Source of the DNA: Myotis daubentonii
Lineage: Eukaryota; Chordata; Mammalia; Chiroptera; Vespertilionidae
DNA length: 64,000 nt
Direction of reading: 5' to 3'
Assembly (NCBI RefSeq): GCF_963259705.1
Contig: NC_081851.1
Coordinates: 11,630,145 to 11,694,144, forward strand
Both the position numbers and the translations under genes were made by a program. The notes under the pieces are model-generated. The model did not search any database, was not told the origin of the DNA, and saw nothing but the letters and a program-made list of their open reading frames with translations. Shown in pieces: positions 11,615 through 20,852 of this stretch; within the stretch, counting starts at the first letter, position 1, and every line of letters starts with the position of its first letter.

Positions 11615-11632
11615 TAAATCTAACAGTTGTTA

Positions 11633-11796
11633 AGGCCTAGCCGGTTTGGCTCAGTGGATAGAGCATCGGCCTGCGGACTGGTCCTGGGTTTGATTCCAGT
11701 CAAGGGCACATACCCAGGTCGCAGGCTCAATCCCCAGTAGTGGGCATGCAGGAGGCAGCCGATCAATGATTCTCTTCTTACCATTGATGTTAATGA

Positions 11797-11859
<63 letters not shown>

Positions 11860-11901
11860 TCCTCACTAAAATCAATAAAAAATGTTTTAAAAATAAACAA
11901 A
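11633..11901 (+). mobile_element. Ves SINE with expanded (CT)n
   Basis: A Ves head with a small deletion, and a body in which the CT-rich section has grown into a pure (CT)n array at about 11802-11857. An 18-bp TSD with two mismatches (TAAATCTAAC...) is at 11615-11632 and 11902-11919. Confidence 0.92.
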
Positions 11902-11919
11902 TAAATCTAACTGTGGTTA

Positions 11920-12263
11920 CCATTCTGCCATATCTGCTTATGTGCATGTGAGGGATTTGAGTGGGGGGTGCTTACTACCTGAAAATCCCCCACATCATGA
12001 CTTCCTCATGCATTTCCCCAAAATAAATATTCTCTCCTAAACACCACAAAACCATCATCTTGCCAAAGAAAAAATTTTTCTAACATCACCTAATATTCAG
12101 TCCATTTGCAACTTTGTTTCAAATTTTCCCCAAAATGTTTTTTAAGACAATTTTCTAGAACAAGGACTCAATCAAAGTTCATTCAAAATGGTGCAAAAAA
12201 TATTGCATCTGGTGATGTCCTTTAGTCTCTTTTAACCTAGAATAGGCCCCAACTTTTTCCCCC
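11920..12263. mobile_element. Probable ancient LINE 3' fragment
   Basis: Phrases such as CACCTAATATTCAGTCCA and AGTCTCTTTTAACCTAGAA resemble an old mammalian LINE 3' region. It appears to resume at about 14460 after the HAL1-like insertion. Family assignment is uncertain. Confidence 0.45.
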
Positions 12264-12272
12264 TCTATGACT

Positions 12273-14450
12273 CTTTTTTTTTTTTGCTGTTAACTACTGT
12301 TCTTTTTTTATTAATTAAATCATTATGTTCAGATTATTAAATTTGTTCCTTTTTCCCCACCCCCATAAATCCCCTCCACCCATTTCCCACCCCACCCTCC
12401 TCCCTCACTCCCCATCCACTGTCCTCATCCATAGGTGCACTATTTTTATAGTCTCTTCCTGCATTCCCCTCACCCCTTTGCCCCCCAAGAATAGCCAGTC
12501 CACTCCCTTTACATGCCCCCTGATTCTATTATAATCACCAGTTCATTCTGTTCATCAGATTGTTTACTTGATTTTCAGATTCACTTGTTGATAGATGTGT
12601 ATTTAGTGTTCATAATTTGTATCTTTACCTTTTTCTTCTTCCTCCTCTTCTTAAAGGATACCTTTCAGCATTTCATATAATATTGGTTTGGTGGTGAACT
12701 CCTTTAGCTTTTTCTTATCTGTGAAGCTCTTTATCTGACCTTCAATTCTGAATGATAGCTTTGCTGCATAAAGTAATGTTGGTTGTAGGTTCTTGGCATT
12801 CATCACTTTGAATATTTCTTGCTACTCCCTTCTGGCCTGCAAAGTTTCTGTTGAGAAATCAGCTGACAGTCATATGGGTACTCCCTTGTAGGTAACTGAC
12901 TTTCTGTCTCTTGATGCTTTCAAGATTCTCTCTTTGTCTTTTGCTCTTGGCATTTTAATTATGATGTGTCTTGGTGTGGTCCTGTTTGGATTCCTTTTGT
13001 TTCGGATTCTCTGCGCTTCCTGGACTGGTAAGTCTATTTATTTCACCAGGTAGAGGAAGTTTTCTGTCATTATTTATTCAAATAGGTTTTCAATATTTTG
13101 CTCTCTCTCTTCTTCTGGCACCCCTATAATTCAGATGTTGGAATGCTTAAAGCTCTTCCAGAGGCTCCTTACACTATCTTCGTATTTTTGGATTCTTTTT
13201 TCATTTTGCTTTTCTGGTTGGGTGTTTATTGCTTCTTCTATTTCAAATCGTTGACTTGATTCTTGCAATCCTCTAGTCTGCTGTTGGGAGTCTGTATACT
13301 ATTCTTTATTTCACTCAGTGTATGCTTAATTTCTTGTTGGCCCTTTATCACAACCTCGAGGGTCTCATTATATGTCTTGTAGATCTCATTAAGTTTATCG
13401 GCAGTTTCTAGAAAATTCTTGAAAACCCTTAAAAGTGTGGTTTTGAACTCTATATCCAGTAGTTTGCTTTCCTCCATTTCTGTCATTTGTGTCCTTTTTC
13501 TTTGTCTCCGCATTTTTTATGCTTCCCTGTGTTGATAAAGTGGTTTTCTGTGCTGAGTGTCCACTAGGGCCCACTGGTTCAACCTCCCCAATTACCTGAG
13601 GAGGACACTCTTGCTGCACCCCCTTGTGTTCTTTGTGCACAGTCTTGTAGTTAAGCCTTGATTGTTGTAGTTATCACTGGGAGGAATTGACCTCCAGGCC
13701 AATTGCCTGTGAGAATCAGCTGTGTCTGCAGTGGGAGAACTTCTGTGCTGGACACACCCCTCTGGGGCAAGACTTGCTTCAATGGGGCTTCGATGCTCAC
13801 TGAGTCTGCCCCGAGTGTGTCCTTTATGGTTCCATGGAGCTGCAAACTAGATGGCCCCACTCTGACCTCTGGGTTTCCTGGCTCCTGGACCTCTAGGGAG
13901 GTGCTAATCTAGCCTTTGCCTGAGGCTATCCAGCAAAAGCCTCCCTGCAGGGCTTGGGCGGGGCAGCTCCCACAGGATCAACAGGGCGGGGCTAGCAGGT
14001 ATGGCTACTCGCAGTCCAGCCCTCAGAGGCTCTGCTTCTCATTGTCCCAGTAATCACTGCAAGCCCCTCAGAGAGAAAGCTGCCCTCTAGTTCTGACCTA
14101 TGCCAGACAGTCCCACTTCTCCCGTATGAGTCTGGGTCCCCAGAGACTGGCCTGAAACTGGAGCTCAGAGCCTGAGACTCCCTCCTGATTGGAAACGACA
14201 ACCGCGCCCTGAGCCGCCAGCCCGTTCTGCATGCACATCCGCACCATAGTATTTTACTGCCGTACTGCGACTCCTCTGAGTCTCGGTATGCTTTTCTCTT
14301 TCCTTCTCCCTTCTAGTTGTAGAATTTCCACTCAGCCAACCTTCCTGTGGTTCTGGATGATGCCCATTCCGTCTTTTATTTGTATTTTTGAAGTGGTTGT
14401 TTGAGGCAGCAAACTCCAGTGTTTACCTATGCGGCCATCTTGGTTTCTCT
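12273..14450 (-). mobile_element. HAL1-like half-LINE-1 (ORF1 only)
   Basis: On the minus strand it has a 5'UTR (about 14450-13514), an ORF1 (13513-12651), a C-rich 3'UTR and a poly(A) tail (T run from about 12273 on the plus strand). ORF2 is completely missing, giving about 2.2 kb in place of 6 kb. A 9-bp flanking duplication with one mismatch is at 12264-12272 and 14451-14459. This matches the known HAL1 type, an L1 derivative lacking ORF2. A plain internal deletion of an L1 is the alternative. Confidence 0.7.
12651..13513 (-). pseudogene. ORF1 of the HAL1-like element, broken
   Basis: It starts MRRQRKRTQMTEMEE and runs 91 codons as an open coiled-coil segment (heptad-like, rich in K, E, N and L) to 13238. 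The remainder, in shifted frames, keeps recognisable ORF1 phrases (IIGVPEE-like; a GILKEE-like end with stop at 12651-12653). Relative to a working ORF1 it has frameshifts and stops. L1-type ORF1 proteins bind RNA as trimers; for HAL1 such a protein would depend on L1 ORF2 supplied in trans. Confidence 0.75.
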
Positions 14451-14459
14451 CCATGACTG

Positions 14460-15289
14460 ACCCTTTAAGGAGACCAGAATGTAGACTATCCCGTATTCTG
14501 GATTTGTCTAATTGTATCTCATAGTGTTTTTTTCTTTAAGTCTTTATTATACAAAATTTCAAATATATACAAAGTAAACAAAGTAACATAATAAATCTCC
14601 AACAGCCAGCTTCAATAATTCTCAATTTCTGGTGGTTCTTGTTTCATCTATACCTCCACCCATTCCTCATCTCATTTTACAAACTGATCCTCTATCCCCC
14701 ATATTTCCTATAACTGGAAGTTAGGTCTACATATTCATGTCAAATATTTGGGGGTAGAAAACTGAGTAGATGACATCATGTCTCCATGCCTCATTATAGC
14801 TGTAGGTATAAAAGAGTCCTCTGTCCCCTATCAGTGATGGTAAACCCACCAGGTTGTGGAGGTGGAGAACAACATGCAGCTTCAAAGTAGAGATGCATTT
14901 GTTTCTTCACTTTGGGTGACACCTTGGTGCCATGCTAACACCTTTCACGCAATGGCATTACTATCCCATTTACAATCCTTGTCTGAATCAGGGGTCACAC
15001 TGGAGTAAGAGGTTACACAGAATAGCGATTTTCAAATTCTACCATTCCTTCTGTATTTATTAGCTGGTATTCTTCTTTAAATAAGGGTTTTCCTTTATTA
15101 ACTGGAGATGAACTGCAAGGCTTCCTAAAAAGGCAGGGCAAATGCTTAATTCTCTCCCTTTAATTACTAAGTTTTATTTGTTTCTATTCTTTTTTATAAT
15201 CAGTTACAAATATATGTAGTTTACATATAAATAAATATACATATAAATTTATTAAATATGAATACATATATGAATGCATTTTCATTGAC
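14460..15289. other. Old LINE-like fragment and unrecognised sequence
   Basis: At about 14530-14720 the text (ATACAAAATTTCAAATATATAC, in part; CAGCTTCAATAATTCTC) resembles an ancient L1 3'UTR. The rest shows nothing I can name. Confidence 0.4.
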
Positions 15290-15402
15290 ATCAGAAAGGA
15301 AGAGATAGATAGAAACATCAATGATGAGAAACTTTGATTGGCTGCCTCCTGCATGCCCCCGACTGTGGATCAAACCAGCAACCCAAGCATGTGCAATGAC
15401 AG
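15290..15402 (-). mobile_element. Ves SINE fragment
   Basis: The 3' part of a Ves SINE in reverse (GAAACATCAATGATGAGAA, GGCTGCCTCCTGCATGCCCC). The head is missing. Confidence 0.75.
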
Positions 15403-15808
15403 CAAATTAGATTATTTTTTCCTTTCCCTTACTCTCTGAGTATTTTTACTATGAACCTGATTTTTATTTATTCAACACTTTGCAACCAAATATAATCACG
15501 TGCTAATATATTCTTATACCCTTAAATTTAAGTCTTATGAATTTTTTTGGCAATAACTAATTGAATTACTCAAGTGTTTAAACATTACCATGAAATTGAA
15601 AAAGAACAGTGCAAAAAAATGATGATACAGAAAATAAATGAAATTTTTATTTCCCTACCATTATCTTCACTACATGTTAAAACATGTATCTAGCTACTGG
15701 GATCATTATATATTTTTTATCATTTCTGTTACATTTTAGGATAAAAGCTTTGTTTTTTTAAAAAATTACTCAATAATCAATCAAATACTAAAGTTCAAAT
15801 CAACTCAC

Positions 15809-15967
15809 CTGTTGAACAGGACTATCAACTGTAAAGGCCTTGTAAAGAGCCAATGCCTGGCTTTTACTTCCTTTGCTCCAGATCACCATATTTCCAGCCA
15901 CACAGAGTTTCTCATCATAATCCACTTCTCCAATTTCACTTCCACCTCTCCTTAACTGCCAGCTTTC
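15809..15967 (-). CDS. ANAPC1: ANAPC1 exon 3 (partial gene)
   Basis: A 53-codon exon between an AAG acceptor (intron side at 15968-15969) and a strong CAG/GTGAGT donor (intron from 15808). The reading includes GNMVIWSKGSKSQAL and KAFTVDSPVQQ, which I recognise as residues just after the N terminus of APC1, the largest scaffold subunit of the anaphase-promoting complex. APC1 links the catalytic and TPR parts of this nuclear ubiquitin ligase. Compared with the human protein as I remember it, this exon has about five substitutions and a one-codon deletion (EDVDYD became EVDYD). The reading frame is open and in phase with the exon at 17014-17279. I see no fourth exon to the left. Confidence 0.88.
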
Positions 15968-17013
15968 CTTAAAAATTTACATACGTAAGACATGTTTAAG
16001 CGGTTTTTATTTCTTTTGCAACATTATGGAGCAAGATTTATTAATTAAAATTGAACATCAATCCAGATATAAGTCTCCTACTCTGTCAGTGGAGTAAGAC
16101 TCAGTCCAAGCCCAACTCTTAGGTTTGGTGCCACTGATTAACAGAGGAGGGGGTGTGGGTGTATGTATCATACTGTATCTTACAGGATTTCAAAAATGGG
16201 AATTTACCTCAAGAATTCTCTATATTAAGTATCTTATTATTACATTACCATTTTATGCTGCCAAAAACATAAATAAACAAAAATTAGACCTTACCTGTAT
16301 ATCCAAAAATGAAACCAACATTCTTGGGAGACTAAACACATATTAAGCATATGGGGGGTAAAGCAGAGGGGGCAGTGAAGTGCACATGGGACACTGGGGG
16401 AGCTTACCCACCATGCAGACTTCCCTGCTTCACAACTGCATATACATTCACCTTCCTGCCCTTGTGCCAACCATCAAAATGAACAGGGCAGAGAAAGGTT
16501 TGTATTCCTAACTACAGACCTCTGCTCCTGGAAATCTTGGTATCCCAAAAGGGATAGAGAAATGGAATTAAGATGAGAAAGATTGACTGTTTAACATGAC
16601 CTTGCTTCTCATTCCCCTATTTGAAAACTAGTACTGTATCTACTTATGTGGCATTTCTTTTCTCCTCTAGAAACATGTAAGTTTTTGGCAGCAGGGACCA
16701 TTGCTAACTCGACTATCTAACCATCACATAACATGAAATCTGGTCCCACATACTAAGTGAAGAAAAAGAGATTTAAATGGACCATAATCATAGTGACTCT
16801 CATTATAAATCCCTGAGTTATATGTCTAAACAGCCAGGACACTATAATACAATTAATGTCATTATTTTTAGCTTGGATGAAAATGACCAAATCTTAACCT
16901 ATACACTAGAAGTAGCATCATACTCACTTCTCAGTTGCATCTGGGTAGCCTTAAATTACTAGTAGATCGAATCTCTCTACATTTCAAAAGCAAACTGAGA
17001 ATCTTGATAAAAC
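15968..17013 (-). other. ANAPC1: ANAPC1 intron 2
   Basis: A 1046-bp intron that starts GTTTTATC after the exon 2 codon ATG and ends TTTTTAAG. No repeat is obvious inside it. Confidence 0.75.
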
Positions 17014-17226
17014 CATCTGTTTTTCGTGGATTGTAACCTCCTGCAAGGATCCCACCAAGTCAGCAGCACCATCAGAGGACCACAACTCAGAGGCTGGCTG
17101 CAGCTGCCGAAGCTGAAGGTTCAAAGCATTAGGGTGGTGTCTGCAGTGGTCTCGACCAAAAGGAACAAATTCCTTCAAATCCCCAGCTGCAATCATTGTT
17201 GCCCTTTCTTCAGAGAAGTTCAACAT
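17014..17226 (-). CDS. ANAPC1: ANAPC1 exon 2, start codon and first 71 codons
   Basis: Minus-strand ATG at 17226. The encoded segment contains EFVPFGRDHC, HHPNALNLQLRQLQPASELW and GSLQEVTIHEKQ, which I recognise as the N terminus of APC1. The exon starts at 17279 after a good acceptor (pyrimidine tract, then CAACAG) and includes 53 bases of 5'UTR. It ends ATG/GTTTTATC at 17014, so the donor is GT but weak. From memory of human ANAPC1 I count about eight substitutions in 71 residues (for example positions 2, 5, 9, 15, 18, 29, 56 and 71). That is many for a protein nearly invariant between human and mouse. The ORF is otherwise intact. Confidence 0.92.
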
Positions 17227-17279
17227 GGCTTTCAGATATCAACATTATTTCTGTATGAATTCAAACACATTCTGGGCAG
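17227..17279 (-). other. ANAPC1: ANAPC1 exon 2 5'UTR
   Basis: 53 bases between the splice acceptor and the ATG. Confidence 0.75.
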
Positions 17280-18820
17280 CTGTTGGAATCAAAATGAGAA
17301 GAAAATTACTAGAAGTTTACAAAAGAGCCATTAATCCTTAGATGAGTGTCATACAATCCTATCACATTGTAAGTGTAAAAGTAATCATAACATCAAAGGG
17401 CATTCCAGACCTGGTTATTTCAGGTAATTAGTTACCATTTCATAGTTACCTTACACTATCAGTACATAATTAACATTACAGCTACATGTTAGTTGCTGAC
17501 AAAATCAACTGTAGGAAATCACTGGGCCTAGAGATAAGCACTTATGTCTGACAATATTGATCTTACATTTCCTAGTACTACTCACTAATTTCTCCACATT
17601 TCACATTTAAGGATTTAGACAAGTTTTACTTTATAGTAAATGGCTCTCAACATTTAAGGGCATTTCTGTTCAAATGCTGGAACAACATTTAAAAAGCACA
17701 CCTAACAGATCACTGGCATATTGAAATGAAACTAACAAAAACAACATATTTCTAACTCATCAAAAGTTGAACCACTTGGTGCTTTAAGAAACTATTAAAT
17801 GTCATCATTAATTTTGAGCCTCAATCCACCTAAACATATAATTGCAAGCAATTCCAATTTCTGGTGCAAACCCAAAAGACCAAGGCATGAATAAAATTAC
17901 TGGCAATGGAACAGTCATGCTTGTTTGCAAACTTAACAGTTCTAGCTTTGAAAGAACATAATCTACTACAGTTCTGCTTATTACTACAAAGAAGTGGATG
18001 AGCTGTGGGTGGAAAGAGCCCTCACCCCTTACTTCCAGAACATTTGTACGAACAGTAACTGACAGCCAGTCAAATTCAGCCACTGTAGAAGGTGGATGAC
18101 AGTTCTCTCTCAGACAACTCATATGAAAAACGGTTTTGTGGCATAGCGGTTAAGCTGCAGTCCTCAAATACAGGAATCAAAACAAACATTCATGTCAGCA
18201 CTAGACAACCTGTAAAAACAGTGTTTGAAATGGCTTTCACATCACAAACAGTTTAATTTGACTTGGTTTCTCCTCTGAGGTCTTTTTGGCACCCGCAGCT
18301 TTCTTGGCTAAAATATCTGAGCCTGTGGTTCCCATGCAGCTCCTCTAGGGTTGCAGTTATGTTTTCTGTGAATTAAGTGTTATTCCTGAGATAACGGTTA
18401 TGTCACATTCATGACACTTTTTCCTCCTTCTGATGTCAGTTTTGAGAACACTTAAACTTGGGCCATGACTGAGATAGTGCCTGTGGGAGCCTCATCAGAG
18501 TATGCCGGATGTTCAAGGCCATACTGAGCAGGGGAACCCTAATCAGGATGTTCAAGGCCAATCTAAACAAGGACACAGAGATTGTACTGTACACACTGGG
18601 CAGGGGTACCTTACTATAACCCAAATACTGATGTCACTGTTGGGCAGGAAGCCTTTGTGTCTAAGTTAGTATAAACGTGTTACTAACCAGCCGGTGGGTG
18701 GCTGCTTGGTATGGCTGCTGTTTGCTGCTGTATTAGCAAGGGCTGCTTGGCGCAGCCACTGTGTGAAGCTACTTTGAAGAACTGTTTTGTCTGATGGCTC
18801 CTTGTTAGCAATGGCTCCTG
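17280..18820 (-). other. ANAPC1: ANAPC1 intron 1 (part), mostly unrecognised
   Basis: It lies between the exon 2 acceptor and the CpG island. It holds a 104-codon open frame (18122-17808, minus) that I cannot identify. At 18430-18820 there is non-coding sequence with a local imperfect repeat of GGATGTTCAAGGCC and a TATAAA-like site near 18668; this might be an old LTR but I cannot show its ends. Confidence 0.5.
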
Positions 18821-19024
18821 CCCTAAACGGTTTGGCTCAGTGGATAGAGCCTCGGCCTGCGGACTGAAGGGTCACAGTCCAGAGCATGTACCTTGATTGC
18901 AGGAACATCCCCAGTAGGGGGTGAGCAGGAGGAGGAGGCTGATAATGTTTCTCTCTCATTGATGTTTCTACTCTCTCTCTCCCCCCCTTCCTCTCTGTAA
19001 AAAAATGAATATTTTTTAAAAAAG
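18821..19024 (+). mobile_element. Ves SINE
   Basis: CGGTTTGGCTCAGTGGATAG head, shortened middle, CT-rich section and an A-rich tail. No clear TSD. Confidence 0.88.
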
Positions 19025-19399
19025 ACTCTCCTATATGCCTCTGTCTTCTCATGTCTTCTTTGTCTACTACCCTGCGTCCACATGGGGTACAGCCCCTGGC
19101 AGAGGACTGTGCACCCCACAGTGCCTTATAAAACTTACACCAAACACCCACAAAATCCAGCCGGCCTTCCTATGTTCTAGTCAACAGGATAACCAACATA
19201 TTAACTCTGAGAGGAAGCCGCAGAATCTGTAATTAAAGAATTGTCTGCACAGAACAATGACCAATTTGTGCTGATTAGCATATTTAGATCTTTGCAGCCC
19301 CAACTGTGTGTGAGCTTCCAGGGCCCTATAACAGCACCGCACTGAACTGATGCTCTCACAGGGAGACCACAGCCTTGCTTCCTGGGAACAGGGACCTGC

Positions 19400-20130
19400 C
19401 AAGAGCAGGCTAGGCGGCTGGGGGGGGACCCGAAGGCACAGGAGGCACCGGAGCCAGGTCGGGGCGGAAGGGCCGCGTCCGGGGCCTCAGGGTCTGTGAG
19501 ACCCCAGGGCTGAGCCTGGGCCTCAGCAGCAATGGCTGCGGGGTGGGCCCGCCTGAAGCTGAGGCCTGGTGGACACCACGCTCAGCTCTGAAGGAGGCTG
19601 GGGTGGCGCGGGGAGGGGCGCCGCGAAGCCCAGCCCCCAGGCCATGCAGCCCAGGGCGGTCGGGCGAGGGGTCAGGGACACGCGGCAATCAGAAGCGCCA
19701 CCAACCAGGCCTCGCCTGAGTCACTCGGGACGCGTGAGGCGCGGGGCCCGGCTGCGCCCCCGGGGCCACAGCAGAGTTGGTCACTGGGACTCCGCCGCCG
19801 CTGCAGCGTTCCCTCCACCTCCATCCCCCGCTCCGGAGAACCTGCAGGCAGCAGCCAAGGATGGCGGGCATTAGCTCCCGCTGTAGAACCAAATGAGGGG
19901 ACCCGCCTTAGTTTCCCGTCCTGCTTTGCACGGGGACTGGGGGCGGGGCCTTGAAGCACCAGGTCTTGTGGGAGGCGCCCCACAGCCCACTGTCAGGCTC
20001 TGCTCGCCTGGGGGAGGATGCTGGGTCCGCCCGCCTGTACCGCCTCCATCCCCAGTGCTGCCTGGAGCCCGGAAGCAGGACCTGGTCAGCTGGAGTCTGA
20101 GCTGTGACCAGACCATCCCGGCCTCTCCAT
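19400..20130 (-). promoter_or_regulatory. ANAPC1: CpG island, probable ANAPC1 promoter
   Basis: GC-rich with dense CpG, for example GGGGCGGAAGGGCCGCGTCC near 19460, GCGCCGCGAAGCC near 19617 and GACGCGTGAGGCGCGGGGC near 19730. It lies 2.2-2.9 kb upstream of coding exon 2 on the minus strand, where a non-coding first exon is expected. CpG is rare in the surrounding sequence. A transcription start cannot be placed from sequence alone. Confidence 0.7.
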
Positions 20131-20519
20131 CTGCTCTGGGTCCTGTCACTATGAGCCTGAGCTGCCTCCACCGGGAGCTGCCGCACTTCCAGGCTGGTTC
20201 TGCTCACTCCCCTGTGGGACTGGGGCAGTGAGGGGCAAGCTGATTTCCTCTCTGCTGGTGCTCCTTCACCCTGTAGGGCCAGACCCTGTGAAAAGTGCAG
20301 GAAAGACACGGAGATCCTCACAGAAAAGGCGTGCAATTTCTGAGCTTCACAGACACACTGCCAGGTGACCCCTAGACCTGGATGAAGCACCCCAGCTTTA
20401 CCGGCCCTCCCTCTCCATGGACTTAGCTGTACAATCTCACACTGATGGAAACTAGAAAACTTTCCTGAGCTCTGCTCTCCCACTGCATAGGATGTCTAGG
20501 TTAAAAATGCCAATGGAGC

Positions 20520-20733
20520 CCTAGCCGGCTTGACTCAGTGGATACAGAGTCAGCCTGCGGACTGAGGGGTCCCAGGTTCGACCCAGGTCAAGGGCATATG
20601 CCTGGGTTGCAGGCTCCATCCCCAGTAGGGGGTGTGCAGGAGGCAGCTGGTTGATGATTCTCTCTCATCATTGATGTTTCTATCTCTCTCTCCTTCCTTC
20701 CTCTCTGAAATCAATAAAGAAATATATATTTTA
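20520..20733 (+). mobile_element. Ves SINE
   Basis: CTAGCCGGCTTGACTCAGTG head, full body and AATAAAG-A tail. A 17-bp TSD with three mismatches is at 20503-20519 and 20734-20750. Confidence 0.92.
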
Positions 20734-20751
20734 AAAAATATCAGTGGAGCT

Positions 20752-20852
20752 CTGACCCCGTTGTTCAATTGGTTGAGCGTCCTCCTGTAACCAAAAAAGG
20801 TGGTGAGTTTGATTTCCAATCAGGGCACATACCTAGGTTGCAGTTTGACCCA
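20752..20852 (+). mobile_element. Truncated tRNA-derived SINE of an older type
   Basis: GTTCAATTGGTTGAGCGTCC and a CAGGGCACATACCTAGGTTGC body. It stops after about 100 bp and sits directly behind the previous SINE. Confidence 0.7.

Noticed and set aside
17013..17019. A mutated splice donor (AT) after CAG at the end of ANAPC1 exon 2
   Set aside because: Extending the exon by one codon (ATG, where the usual protein has lysine) gives an ordinary GT donor and keeps phase with exon 3, so splicing is not broken.
18430..19130. An old LTR split by a Ves SINE
   Set aside because: A TATA-like site and a TACA end are suggestive, but I could not define both ends or a TSD.
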